Source: DAIMZI01 sp036734025
GTDB taxonomy: Bacteria; Pseudomonadota; Alphaproteobacteria; Rhizobiales; Rhodomicrobiaceae
Reading direction: 5' to 3'
Assembly (NCBI GenBank): GCA_036734025.1
Contig: DAIMZI010000012.1
Span: forward strand, 23,910-87,909
Length of the DNA: 64,000 bases
The translations under genes were made by a program, and so were the position numbers. This document shows positions 25,291 through 34,364 of this stretch, one piece after another. The stretch's first letter is position 1. Each line of letters opens with the position of its first letter. Under the pieces are notes generated by a model. It saw only the letters and a list, made by a program, of their open reading frames with translations, was not told where the DNA came from and did not search any database.

Positions 25291-26631
25291 ATGGGCCTAC
25301 GTTCGCAATTCAGATGCAGCCGTCTTGCAAGCCGTCTTGCAATCCCTCTTGCCACTCGGCCGGCCTTCTCCATTGCGCGCCTGACACCGATCCTGCGGGT
25401 GTGGGGTCTGAGTCTGGCAGGGCTTGGATTGGTCATGGGGATTTTCGGCGCGCCGGCTGCGGCTCAGGTTTATTTCCCCTGGGAAGAGCGCCCCAGCTTC
25501 GAGCCGAGACGTGAGGCCCCGCAACGCGAAGAGAGACGCCGGGACACAGAGGCCGAGCGCCGCGCCGCGCGCGATCAGCAGCGCAGCGAATATTGCCACC
25601 GTTTGGAGCAACAGCTTGTGAACGAGTGGCGGCGTAATTCCTCATCGCGCGATGAACTGCCCAAGCTTGAGCAGCAGATCCGCGAGGCCGACGCGAAATT
25701 CCGCAAGCTCAACCAGGAAGCTGAACGCCGCCAATGTTACGAGGATGCGTTCCTGTTCGGCCGATCGTTGCGGCGCACGCCCGAATGTGTCCGGCTCAAC
25801 CGCGACATCGAAGCTGCGCGGCGCGATGTCCGCTCGCTACAGCAGCAGCGTCAGCGCATCGCCCGGCCCGACGCCAGCAGAAGCCAGCAGGATGATCTGA
25901 TCGCCGAATTAGCGCGGCGTGGCTGCGGCGAGGATTACCAGCGCCAATATGAAGCGCGCCGGCGTGCGCCATCGTTTTTTTCATTCTTTGGCGAGCGTGA
26001 TTACACACTCAGAGAACCGCCGGGCCAGACCGAACCCGCTTTGCCCTTTTCCACCTATCGCACCATGTGCGTGCGCACCTGCGACGGTTATTATTTTCCG
26101 GTGAGCTTCTCGACCCTGCCGAGCCAGTTCGCGGCCGATGAGACGAAATGCCAGAACCGCTGTGCGGCTCCCAGCTCATTGTTCATTTACCGCAATCCCG
26201 GCGAGGAGGTGGAGCAGATGATCTCACTGGGTGGGGAGGAATATGCCAGACTGCCCAATGCGTGGCTCTACAGGAAACGCTTCATCAGCGGCTGCTCGTG
26301 CAACCCCGAGGAATATTCCCAGGAACAGATCGCGCGCTCGATGCGCGAAGATGCCGGGGAAACCGCGCAGCCCGATCCGGCTGCCGACACTGCAACCGAC
26401 ACGGCCGCGCAGGATACCGGCGCGCAGGAACCAGCCGCACCTCTAATCCTCGACAGCAAAGAGGCCAACGCCGATGCCGCGCACAGTGCCGATCCCTCAC
26501 AGACCGGCGAAATACAGCCGCCCGGGGATGGTGAGCGAGTGAGCGCACGCGATGAAAGCGCGGGGCAAAGCGAACTGATCATCCGCGATGCGCCCCAGCG
26601 AGACTTGTTCGATCCCCGCCGTCGTCCCTGA
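25291..26631 (+). CDS. DUF2865 secreted protein with coiled-coil segment
   Basis: DUF2865 proteins occur mainly in Hyphomicrobiales; their role is unknown. From the ATG at 25291 (an in-frame GTG lies at 25264) the 446 residues begin with a long basic leader, then a hydrophobic core ending near APAAAQV, consistent with export. Residues about 60-210 are arginine- and glutamine-rich with many heptads, likely a coiled coil. The conserved part follows: YRTMCVRTCDGYYFPVSFS, KCQNRCAAPSSLFIY, LPNAWLYRK and GCSCNPEE, with paired cysteines suited to disulfides. The tail is acidic and alanine-rich. It stands alone, divergent from cysS. Confidence 0.82.
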   Translation: MGLRSQFRCSRLASRLAIPLATRPAFSIARLTPILRVWGLSLAGLGLVMGIFGAPAAAQVYFPWEERPSFEPRREAPQREERRRDTEAERRAARDQQRSEYCHRLEQQLVNEWRRNSSSRDELPKLEQQIREADAKFRKLNQEAERRQCYEDAFLFGRSLRRTPECVRLNRDIEAARRDVRSLQQQRQRIARPDASRSQQDDLIAELARRGCGEDYQRQYEARRRAPSFFSFFGERDYTLREPPGQTEPALPFSTYRTMCVRTCDGYYFPVSFSTLPSQFAADETKCQNRCAAPSSLFIYRNPGEEVEQMISLGGEEYARLPNAWLYRKRFISGCSCNPEEYSQEQIARSMREDAGETAQPDPAADTATDTAAQDTGAQEPAAPLILDSKEANADAAHSADPSQTGEIQPPGDGERVSARDESAGQSELIIRDAPQRDLFDPRRRP

Positions 26632-26751
26632 TGGCGCCGTTCGGCGCATCCATGCCGCACCGCCTCAAGCATTTCGTTGAACGCGATCAGCGTGGCTGAC
26701 GGGGCCTGCCGCATCCATCGCTGCAACAAACATCATTCACAGGGCAATCAG

Positions 26752-26764
26752 AATGATTGTCATT
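26752..26764. promoter_or_regulatory. Fur-box-like palindrome upstream of GNAT gene
   Basis: AATGA-TTG-TCATT is a perfect inverted repeat 103 bases before the GNAT start. Its core resembles the AATGAT/ATCATT arms of Fur-family operators. Single short palindromes in AT-rich DNA are common, so this is only a candidate. Confidence 0.2.
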
Positions 26765-26866
26765 TCAACAGGGAAAACTTCGTAATTGGCTCCCGTCGAA
26801 CGATTTTACGCCATCTTTCCGGACACAATTACCTTAAGACAAAGGCAAGAACAGATCAAAACTGTG

Positions 26867-27451
26867 ATGTGTAAAGATTCTCGCGTGCAAAGTATATCCC
26901 TTGGCCAGATCGTTCTGCGGTCCATTTCAATCGACGACATCGCTACTGTCAGGCATCTACATGCCACAGTCCTCAAGATTGTTTCCAGCCAACACCTTGG
27001 CGACGCTGAGGTCGACAAGCTCATTGATAGTATAAATTCTTGCGAATATATCAGTGCGGTGGCCGACAGCAATATGACCGGAGCCTGGGTGGACGGCCAT
27101 CTCGCCGGCACCGCTGCGTGGGAGCCGGTGGGCGCAGGCCGCCCCGAAGCAAGACTTCACATGCTGTTCGTATGGCCGCTTTTCGCCCGCGCAGGCATAG
27201 GCAGCGCTCTGGTCGCAAATGCCGAAACCGAGGCCTATCAGGCCGGCTGTCGCGCCATGCGTGCGCGCACCGAAGTCAATCAGGCGGGGTTCTTCGTGCG
27301 CGTCGGCTACACCTTATCCTCGCATGGGGCCATGCGCACACCAGCCGGCGCGACAATCCCGGTGGTCTACATGCGCAAGGAAAAGATCCTCCCGGCACTC
27401 GACATGTGGAACGCAGATAGCGGAAAGGCCGCGGTCGGCTACAAACACTGA
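26867..27451 (+). CDS. GNAT family N-acetyltransferase
   Basis: Acetyl-CoA-dependent acyltransferase of unknown substrate. From the ATG at 26867 there are 194 residues. The fold is shown by VLRSISIDDIATVRHLHA at the start, the HMLFVWPLFARAGIGSALVANAE core with the acetyl-CoA loop (R/Q-x-x-G-x-G/A motif as ARAGIGSA), and NQAGFFVRVGY near the end. The ribosome site is weak; other starts are possible, since the frame is open to 26786. The first third and the 230 bases upstream are clearly richer in A+T than the surroundings. It stands alone and converges on gltX. Confidence 0.8.
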   Translation: MCKDSRVQSISLGQIVLRSISIDDIATVRHLHATVLKIVSSQHLGDAEVDKLIDSINSCEYISAVADSNMTGAWVDGHLAGTAAWEPVGAGRPEARLHMLFVWPLFARAGIGSALVANAETEAYQAGCRAMRARTEVNQAGFFVRVGYTLSSHGAMRTPAGATIPVVYMRKEKILPALDMWNADSGKAAVGYKH

Positions 27452-27513
27452 AGCACTGCGCGACCGCGGGCCATGATAGAGGGCGAGGACAGGCCCTTGC
27501 GCCTCGAAATGGC

Positions 27514-28854
27514 TCAGGCCGCCTGCCCCTGAAGCCGTGCCGCCACCTTGTCGCGCCCGATCAGCAAAAGCAGCGGCGCAAGCTCGGGCCCGGCCTCGCG
27601 CCCGGTGATCGCCAGCCTGAGCGGCTGAAACAGCCCGCGTCCCTTGCGCCCGGTCGTCGCCTTCAACTCGCTGGTCCAACGCGCCCATAGCTGCTGATCC
27701 CAGGGCTCGGGCGGCAGCAACCTCTCGGCCTGCGCGCAGAATTCACTGTCCTCGATGCTCGGCTCGATCGGCCCGCTGACCACCCGCCACCAGATGGCCG
27801 CATCGTCCAGCCTCTCCAGATTGCCGCGCACCGCCAGCCAGAAGGCCTCGCCGCCACCAACCCCCATGGCCGAAAGCCGTTCGGCGACATCGGCAAAGCT
27901 ACGCTCATGCAGCGTCCGCGCATTCAGCGCACGCAACTCGGCCATGTCGAAACGCGCCGGCGCGCGCGAAATCTTGGCCACGTCGAAATTTGCGATCAGG
28001 CTCTGGTGATGCTGATGCGCGGTTATCGGATCGGACGTGCCAAGGCTGGCGGAATGGCTGAGCACCGCCAGCGGCTCCAGCCCCTCCTCGCGCATCGCCC
28101 GGATCGACAATGTGCCGAGCCGCTTGCCCAGCGCCTCGCCCTGCGCCCCCACCAGCAGGTTGTGATGGGCAAAGCGCGGCACGAGCGCGCCCAGCGCCTC
28201 GAAAATCTGGATTTGCGCGCCGGTATTGGCGACATGATCCTCGCCGCGGATGACATGGCTCACGCCCATCTCGGCGTCATCGACCACGCTCGGCAGCGTG
28301 TAGAGATAGCTGCCATCGGCGCGCACCAGCACCGGGTCGGACAGCGATGCGGCGTCAATGCTCTGCGGCCCGCGGATGAGGTCGTCCCAGCTCACCATGC
28401 GCTGATCCAGCAGAAAGCGCCAATGGGGTTTGCGCCCCTCCGCTTCCAGCTCGGCGCGCTCGGCCTCGCTCAGCTTCAGCGCGGCGCGGTCATAGACCGG
28501 CGGCAGACCGCGGCCAAGCTGGCGCTTGCGCCGACGCTCAAGCTCGTCCGGCGTCTCGTAACACGCATAAAGCCGGCCGCTGTCCTTCAGCTTCTGCGCC
28601 GCGGCATCATACAGGCCGATACGCTCGGATTGCCTTGCCTGTTCGTCCCATTCAAGCCCGAGCCAGTGCAGATCCTCGCGGATGGCCTCGGCAAAGCTCT
28701 CGCGCGAGCGCTGCGCATCGGTGTCATCGAGCCGCAGGATCATGCGCCCTTCGTGCTTGCGCGCGAACAGCCAGTTGAACAGCGCCGGGCGGATATTGCC
28801 GATATGCAGATAGCCCGTCGGGCTGGGGGCGAAACGGACGGTGATGTCGCTCAT
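27514..28854 (-). CDS. gltX: Glutamyl-tRNA synthetase
   Basis: Class I synthetase that loads glutamate onto tRNA-Glu, and in alphaproteobacteria commonly also onto tRNA-Gln before amidation by GatCAB. The HIGH-type motif is in RFAPSPTGYLHIGNIRPALF. The RGEDH segment and the KMSKS-region GEALGKRLGTLSI are visible; the usual serine of SKR is a glycine here. The frame opens at 29007, but the ATG at 28854 gives the normal N-terminus and 446 residues. Alphaproteobacteria often carry two gltX copies; this form is one of them and the other is not in the window. It follows nadE on the same strand by 40 bases. Confidence 0.92.
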   Translation of the reverse strand: MSDITVRFAPSPTGYLHIGNIRPALFNWLFARKHEGRMILRLDDTDAQRSRESFAEAIREDLHWLGLEWDEQARQSERIGLYDAAAQKLKDSGRLYACYETPDELERRRKRQLGRGLPPVYDRAALKLSEAERAELEAEGRKPHWRFLLDQRMVSWDDLIRGPQSIDAASLSDPVLVRADGSYLYTLPSVVDDAEMGVSHVIRGEDHVANTGAQIQIFEALGALVPRFAHHNLLVGAQGEALGKRLGTLSIRAMREEGLEPLAVLSHSASLGTSDPITAHQHHQSLIANFDVAKISRAPARFDMAELRALNARTLHERSFADVAERLSAMGVGGGEAFWLAVRGNLERLDDAAIWWRVVSGPIEPSIEDSEFCAQAERLLPPEPWDQQLWARWTSELKATTGRKGRGLFQPLRLAITGREAGPELAPLLLLIGRDKVAARLQGQAA

Positions 28855-28894
28855 GCGTCTTTCTTGATCAAATAGCGCGGCTGCCGGCAAGCGC

Positions 28895-30568
28895 CTAAAG
28901 CCGTTCGCGGAACCTGTTGGTGATGGGATAGCGCCAGTCGCGCCCGAACAGGCGCGAGGTGATCTTGACGCCGGGGGCGGACTGGCGGCGCTTGTATTCC
29001 GCGACATAGAGCATCTGCTCGATCCGCTTCACCAGTTCCGGCGGATGGCCGCGCGCGGCGATTTCGGCAAGCGGCATCTCCTGTTCCATCAGGCAGCGCA
29101 GCACATCGTCGAGCACCTCATAAGGCGGCAGCGTATCCTCGTCGCGCTGGTTGTCCTTCAGTTCCGCGCTGGGGGCTTTTGTCAGGATGTTGTCAGGTAT
29201 CACAAGGCCCTCGGGCCCCAGCGCGCCTTCGGGTCGCGTCCGATTGCGCCAGCGCGCCAGCGCAAAGACCTGGGTCTTGTACAGATCCTTGATCGGATTG
29301 AAGCCGCCGTTCATGTCGCCGTAAAGCGTGGCATAGCCAACCGACATTTCCGATTTGTTGCCTGTCGTGACGACCATCGCGCCCAGCGCATTGGACACCG
29401 CCATAAGCAATGTGCCGCGCGTGCGCGATTGCAGGTTCTCCGTCGTGATGCCCGAAAGCGCGCCATCGAGCAGCGGGCGCAATGTCTGGGTGAAGCCGTC
29501 AACTGGCGGATGGATCGGCACGATGTCATAACGCACGCCCAGCGCTTCGGCGCAGGCGGCGGCATCGTTCAGGCTCTCGTTAGAGGTGAAGGCATATGGG
29601 AGCATGAGACAATGCACGCGCTCGGCCCCCAGCGCATCGACCGCCAGCGCCGCGCAAAGAGCCGAGTCGATGCCGCCCGACAGGCCGAGCACGACACCGG
29701 GAAAACCGTTCTTGCCCACATAATCGCGCAGGCCGAGCATGCTGGCGCGGTAGGCCGCCGCATCACCCTCGGCCAGCACTGCGCGCTCGCCCGGCTCGCA
29801 CTGCCAGCCCTGATCCTCCCGGCGCCAGCGTGTCAGCATGATCTGCTCGCGCCAGTCTTCCATCTGCACGCTGAGCCGCCCGCCCGAATTGAGCACAAAT
29901 GACGCGCCATCGAAAACCAGTTCGTCCTGCCCGCCCACCTGGTTGACATAGGCCATCGGCAAGCCCGTCTCAGTCACGCGGGCAACCGCAACATTCATGC
30001 GCATGTCATGCTTGTTGAGCGTGAAGGGTGATCCGTTTGGCACGATGAGGATTTCCGCGCCCGTCTCGGCCAGACATTCGCAGACATCGCTCGCCCAGAT
30101 GTCTTCGCAGATCGGCACGCCAAGCCTGACCTCGCGGAAATTGATGGGGCCGGGCATCGCGCCGGGGGCGAACACGCGCTTTTCGTCAAAGACGCTGTAA
30201 TTGGGCAATTCGACCTTATGCCGTACGGCCTGCACCGCGCCATCCGCCAGCAAGACGACGCTGTTATATGGCTTGCCCTCGCCGGGCCATGGGGTGCCGA
30301 TCAGCATGGCCGGGCCGCCATCCGCAGTCTCGCGGGCAAGCGTCTCGATGGCCTCTCGCGCTGCCTCGATGAAGGCCGGTTTCATGACCAGGTCTTCGGG
30401 CGGATAGCCGGAGATGAACAATTCGGAAAAGCACACCAGGTCGGCCTTGAGCGCGGCCGCCTCGGCGCGGGCTGCGCGCGCGCGCTCCGCGTTGCCCGAC
30501 ACATTGCCGACCACCGGATTGAGCTGCGCGAGCGCGATATTCAGGGCATGGCCAAGCGGGTCGGACAT
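28895..30568 (-). CDS. nadE: Glutamine-dependent NAD+ synthetase
   Basis: Last step of NAD synthesis: amidates deaminated NAD using ammonia released from glutamine. The N-terminal nitrilase-like glutaminase domain (about 1-260) has the catalytic triad residues in CFSELF (Glu49), RHKVELPNY and GVPICEDIW. The C-terminal synthetase domain has the P-loop LSGGIDSALCAALA and NKSEMSVGYATLYGD. The 557 residues match the two-domain bacterial type. The gene lies 84 bases after the DAHP synthase gene and 40 before gltX, all on the minus strand, so the three may be co-transcribed. Confidence 0.95.
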   Translation of the reverse strand: MSDPLGHALNIALAQLNPVVGNVSGNAERARAARAEAAALKADLVCFSELFISGYPPEDLVMKPAFIEAAREAIETLARETADGGPAMLIGTPWPGEGKPYNSVVLLADGAVQAVRHKVELPNYSVFDEKRVFAPGAMPGPINFREVRLGVPICEDIWASDVCECLAETGAEILIVPNGSPFTLNKHDMRMNVAVARVTETGLPMAYVNQVGGQDELVFDGASFVLNSGGRLSVQMEDWREQIMLTRWRREDQGWQCEPGERAVLAEGDAAAYRASMLGLRDYVGKNGFPGVVLGLSGGIDSALCAALAVDALGAERVHCLMLPYAFTSNESLNDAAACAEALGVRYDIVPIHPPVDGFTQTLRPLLDGALSGITTENLQSRTRGTLLMAVSNALGAMVVTTGNKSEMSVGYATLYGDMNGGFNPIKDLYKTQVFALARWRNRTRPEGALGPEGLVIPDNILTKAPSAELKDNQRDEDTLPPYEVLDDVLRCLMEQEMPLAEIAARGHPPELVKRIEQMLYVAEYKRRQSAPGVKITSRLFGRDWRYPITNRFRERL

Positions 30569-30652
30569 GAGCGCAGATTAGGCCCGCGGCCGGCCGGAAA
30601 CAAGGACCAACACCGCGCGCTGGATGAAATGTGCAGCCATTCCCCGACAACC

Positions 30653-32047
30653 CTAGCTGACAGCGGCGATACGCGCGGCGGCGGGATCAGCCGCGCCAGA
30701 GTGATCGCGGCGCAGACGCTGGGCGATGAGGAAGGCAAGCTCCAGAGCCTGATCGGCATTGAGCCGCGGATCACAATGCGTGTGATAGCGGTCAGACAGA
30801 TCGGTTTCGCTGATCGATGCCGCGCCGCCAATGCACTCTGTGACGTTGTTGCCCGTCATCTCGACATGGACGCCGCCGGCATGGGTGCCTTCGGCGCGGT
30901 GAACGTCGAAGAACACCTCGACCTCTTTCATGATGGCATTGAACGGCCGGGTCTTGTAGCCGCTGCTGGCCTTGACAGTGTTGCCGTGCATCGGATCGCA
31001 CGACCATACGACCTTGCGCCCTTCGCGTTCGACCGCGCGGATGAGCGCCGGGAGATGGGCCTCGACCTGGTTGGCGCCGAACCGAGTGATCAGCGTCAGG
31101 CGGCCCGGCACATTGCCCGGATTTAGCGTGTCGATCAGGCGCAGCAGTTCGTCCGGGCTGGTCGTCGGGCCGCATTTGAGCCCGATCGGGTTTCTTATGC
31201 CGCGGATATATTCGATATGGGCATGGTCGGGCTGGCGAGTTCGATCACCCACCCACAGGAAGTGACCCGAGGTGGCGTACCATTCTTTGGTGATCGAATC
31301 GACCCGCGTGAAGGCCTCCTCATAGCCCAGCAGAAGCGCCTCGTGCGACGTGTAAAAACTGGTGCGACGCAGCGTCGGCTGCGTTTCCGGCGTGATGCCG
31401 CAGGCGCGCATGAAATCGAGGCTTTCGGTGATGCGGTCGGCCAGTTCCTGATAGCGGTCCTGGGCCGGGCTGTCGCGCAGGAAATCGAGCGTCCATTGGT
31501 GCACGCGATCAAGATTTGCATAGCCACCCTGAGAGAGCGCACGCAGCAGGTTCATGGTTGCGGCCGACTGGCGATAGGCCTCCAGCATGCGGCTGGGATC
31601 GGGCTCGCGGCTTTTGGCATCGAACACGATGTCGTTGACGATATCGCCGCGGTAGCTTGGCAATTCGACATCGCCCAGACGCTCCATCGGGGCGGAGCGA
31701 GGCTTGGCGAACTGGCCGGCGACGCGGCCAACCTTGACCACGGGGCAGCGTCCGGCAAACGTCAGAACCACGGCCATCTGCAGGAAGACCCGGAAAAAGT
31801 CGCGCGTGGTATCGGGCCCGTGTTCGGCAAAGCTCTCCGCGCAATCGCCGCCCTGGAGCAGGAAGCCTTGCCCGCGTGATACATCGGCAAGTTCGTGCAT
31901 CAGCTCGCGGGCTTCTCCGGCAAAGACCAGCGGCGGGAAGCTGGCAAGCTGGCGCTCCACGGTCTTGAGCGCTTCTGGGTCCCGGTAATCGGGCATCTGC
32001 TCAGCCGGCTTCGTCCGCCAGCTATCGGGAGACCATGGGGCGGCCAT
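30653..32047 (-). CDS. Class II 3-deoxy-D-arabino-heptulosonate-7-phosphate synthase
   Basis: First step of the shikimate pathway: phosphoenolpyruvate and erythrose 4-phosphate give DAHP. The class II (plant-like) type is clear from LLQGGDCAESF, KVGRVAGQFAKPRS, the GIRNPIGLKCGP segment and CDPMHGNT with metal ligands. The length of 464 fits. ATGs at 32053 and 32047 are both in frame; 32047 (MAAPWSPDSW) has GGAG seven bases upstream, while the other is only one or two bases from it. The upstream region to the YbdK-like gene is 309 bases and holds a divergent promoter. Probably leads the unit with nadE and gltX. Confidence 0.94.
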   Translation of the reverse strand: MAAPWSPDSWRTKPAEQMPDYRDPEALKTVERQLASFPPLVFAGEARELMHELADVSRGQGFLLQGGDCAESFAEHGPDTTRDFFRVFLQMAVVLTFAGRCPVVKVGRVAGQFAKPRSAPMERLGDVELPSYRGDIVNDIVFDAKSREPDPSRMLEAYRQSAATMNLLRALSQGGYANLDRVHQWTLDFLRDSPAQDRYQELADRITESLDFMRACGITPETQPTLRRTSFYTSHEALLLGYEEAFTRVDSITKEWYATSGHFLWVGDRTRQPDHAHIEYIRGIRNPIGLKCGPTTSPDELLRLIDTLNPGNVPGRLTLITRFGANQVEAHLPALIRAVEREGRKVVWSCDPMHGNTVKASSGYKTRPFNAIMKEVEVFFDVHRAEGTHAGGVHVEMTGNNVTECIGGAASISETDLSDRYHTHCDPRLNADQALELAFLIAQRLRRDHSGAADPAAARIAAVS

Positions 32048-32356
32048 GACCATTCTCCTTCAAAGACATTCGTTCATTATTCGGCAAATCGGTCTCACGC
32101 CACTCTTGGCGCATGCAAAAGCCGTCATGGGCTTGCACGAAGCTGCGGCTTTCAGACTTTCACCCCACCTATGTAACCGGGTTGGCGCCGATTTCCAACT
32201 GTGGCGAGGGTAAATTTCGCGCTCACCCGCGCTCAGCCCCGTGCGATCGCGATTTGACAGCGCAAACGCATGATCCGAGCGATGAAATTCATTAGACTGT
32301 CAGACTTGGCGCAAAGTACGCAAGGCGGCCGGGCGGTCGGCCAAAAGGGAGCGGAC
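32048..32356. other. Divergent intergenic region between DAHP synthase and YbdK-like genes
   Basis: 309 bases without a convincing gene. It has a perfect small hairpin CGCCA-CTCT-TGGCG (32098-32111) in the DAHP synthase leader, without a T-run. A looser pairing of AAAGCCG and CGGCTTT lies at about 32118-32153. No aromatic-rich leader peptide was found. Confidence 0.4.
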
Positions 32357-33544
32357 ATGCCTTTCAGCAAGGATGATTTCACCATCGGGATCGAGGAGGA
32401 ATATCTGATAGTCGATCCCCACTCGCGCGATCTGGTCGCCGACCCGCCTGAGGAAATGTTCAAGGCCTGCGAGGCCGCGCTCGGCGGCGTGATCGGCCAG
32501 GTCAGTCCGGAATTCATGCGCTCGCAGATCGAGATCGGCACGCGCGTATGCCGCTCGCTCGGCGAAGCCCGCGCCACGCTGAGCGATATCCGCGCCACCA
32601 TCAGCGCGATCGCCCGCAACCATGGCACCGTCATCGTAGCGGCTTCCACGCACCCGTTCGGCGAATGGACCGCCCAGGCGCACACCGACCGCGACCGCTA
32701 TAACGTGCTGGCACAGGATCTTCAGGTGGTGGTGCGCCGGCTGCTGATCTGCGGCATGCACATTCACGTCGGCATTCCCGATGATGATGTGCGCATGGAT
32801 ATCATCAACCAGGCGCGCTATTTCCTGCCGCATCTGCTGGCGCTGTCGACGTCCTCGCCGTTCTGGCAGGGGCATGACACGGGGCTGAAATCCTATCGGC
32901 TCTCGGTGTTCGACGAATTGCCGCGCACCGGCCTGCCGCCGCAGTTCGATAGTTTCGGCGAATATCAGCGCACGGTCGATGTGCTGGTCAAGGCCGGGGT
33001 CATCGAGGATGCGACCAAGATCTGGTGGGACCTGCGTCCATCGGCGCGCTTTCCCACGCTGGAATTCCGCCTGTCAGACATGTGCCCACTGCTGGAGGAT
33101 GCGCTTTGCATCGCGGCGCTTTTTGCCTGCATCTGCCGGATGCTGCTGCGTCTGCGCCGGCAAAATCAGCGCTGGCGGTCATACAACTCATTTCTGCTGG
33201 ATGAAAATCGCTGGCGCGCCCAGCGTTATGGCACAGGCAACGGCATGATCGACTTTGGCCGCGGCGAGATCGTGCCATTTGCGCAACTGATGGAGGAACT
33301 GCTGCAATTGATCGCAGAGGATGCAGACGCGCTCGACGCCACCGCCGAAGTGCGGCATGTGCGCACGATCCTGGAGCGCGGCACGAGCGCCGACCGGCAA
33401 TTGCAGACCTACCGCTCCGCGCTCGATCTGGGGCTGAGCAGGCAAGACGCGCTCAGGGCGGTCGTCGATTTGCTCATAAGCGAGACCTTGCGCGATACCG
33501 GGGCGGCGCCGACGCCCGCAAGCCCCGGCACCGCCTATGCATGA
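32357..33544 (+). CDS. YbdK-like carboxylate-amine ligase (glutamate-cysteine ligase family 2)
   Basis: ATP-dependent ligase related to gamma-glutamylcysteine synthetase; E. coli YbdK has weak glutamate-cysteine ligase activity but the biological substrate is not known. From the ATG at 32357 (GGGAGC seven bases upstream) there are 395 residues. The family opening FTIGIEEEYLIVDP contains the metal-binding glutamates. Further segments are STHPFGEWTAQAHTDRDRY, GMHIHVGIPDDD and WWDLRPSARFPTLEFRLSD. It is divergent from the DAHP synthase gene and its stop codon lies five bases from the convergent YceI stop. Confidence 0.88.
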   Translation: MPFSKDDFTIGIEEEYLIVDPHSRDLVADPPEEMFKACEAALGGVIGQVSPEFMRSQIEIGTRVCRSLGEARATLSDIRATISAIARNHGTVIVAASTHPFGEWTAQAHTDRDRYNVLAQDLQVVVRRLLICGMHIHVGIPDDDVRMDIINQARYFLPHLLALSTSSPFWQGHDTGLKSYRLSVFDELPRTGLPPQFDSFGEYQRTVDVLVKAGVIEDATKIWWDLRPSARFPTLEFRLSDMCPLLEDALCIAALFACICRMLLRLRRQNQRWRSYNSFLLDENRWRAQRYGTGNGMIDFGRGEIVPFAQLMEELLQLIAEDADALDATAEVRHVRTILERGTSADRQLQTYRSALDLGLSRQDALRAVVDLLISETLRDTGAAPTPASPGTAYA

Positions 33545-33549
33545 ACCGC

Positions 33550-34179
33550 TCAGCTGAGCGGGCGGTGCAGCTCGGTGTTGATCTCTATGTCGATCGTGTC
33601 CGACACCAGCGGCGCGCTGCGTCCAAGTTCGAAGTCGCTGCGAAGCACGCGGGCGGTGGCGCGGAAGCCCATCGCATAAACATTCTTCAAGCGCTCATTG
33701 AACGCACCCAGCGGATGCGGGCCGGCCGCGTTAAGCTCGACATCGAAGCTCACCGGCTTCGTGATCCCCTTGATGGTCAGATCGCCGGTCATGCGCGCGG
33801 TTTTCGGACCGGTCTGCACGACATTCGTCGTCTTGAAGGTGATCTCGTCGAACATGGCGACATCGAAGAAATCGGCGCTCTTGAGATGATCGTTGAAGGG
33901 GGGAACACCGGTGTAAACGCTCGCCGGGTCGATCGTGACCTCGATCGAGCTTTTCGACGGGTCCTGCTCGTCGATCATCAGCGTACCTTCATATTCCGTG
34001 AAGTAGGCCGACTGATAGCTCAGGCCGAGATGGTTCCAAGAGAAGCGGATCTGCGTGTGTGACTTGTCGAAGGTGAAGCTTTCAGCAGCCACAGCCGGGC
34101 CGGTGAGCGAGAAGGCGGCAAGGGCCAGGCCGAGCGCCAGGGCCGATGCACGCAGAACTTTGGTCATATGGAGGCTCAT
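33550..34179 (-). CDS. YceI family periplasmic protein
   Basis: Secreted lipocalin-like protein that binds isoprenoid or similar lipids in the periplasm. A signal peptide from the ATG at 34179 (ribosome site GGAGACAGG) ends near AVAAES. The mature part starts FTFDKSHTQIRFSWNHLGLS, the typical YceI opening, and has SADFFDVAMFDEITFKTT and LTIKGITKPVSFDVEL. The 209 residues fit the family. The upstream gene on this strand ends 185 bases away, so it likely has its own promoter. Confidence 0.92.
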   Translation of the reverse strand: MSLHMTKVLRASALALGLALAAFSLTGPAVAAESFTFDKSHTQIRFSWNHLGLSYQSAYFTEYEGTLMIDEQDPSKSSIEVTIDPASVYTGVPPFNDHLKSADFFDVAMFDEITFKTTNVVQTGPKTARMTGDLTIKGITKPVSFDVELNAAGPHPLGAFNERLKNVYAMGFRATARVLRSDFELGRSAPLVSDTIDIEINTELHRPLS

Positions 34180-34364
34180 TCCTGTCTCCTGTGTGATTTT
34201 AAGCATTTTCGGGTTGATCAAGACGGTTAGTGTCTAAGGGCAAGGCACGCCGAAGCGGCACCGATGCGGCACACCGGCGCATGCCGGAAGTGTCGCACCA
34301 CACGTATTTGTTATGTCGCACGCTTCAAGGCCGGTCATCTCAAGAAGAAGTGAGCGCAGGGCCC

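Noticed and set aside
32048..32160. Aromatic amino acid attenuator before DAHP synthase
   Set aside because: A small hairpin exists but has no T-run, and no leader peptide with Trp, Phe or Tyr codons was found.
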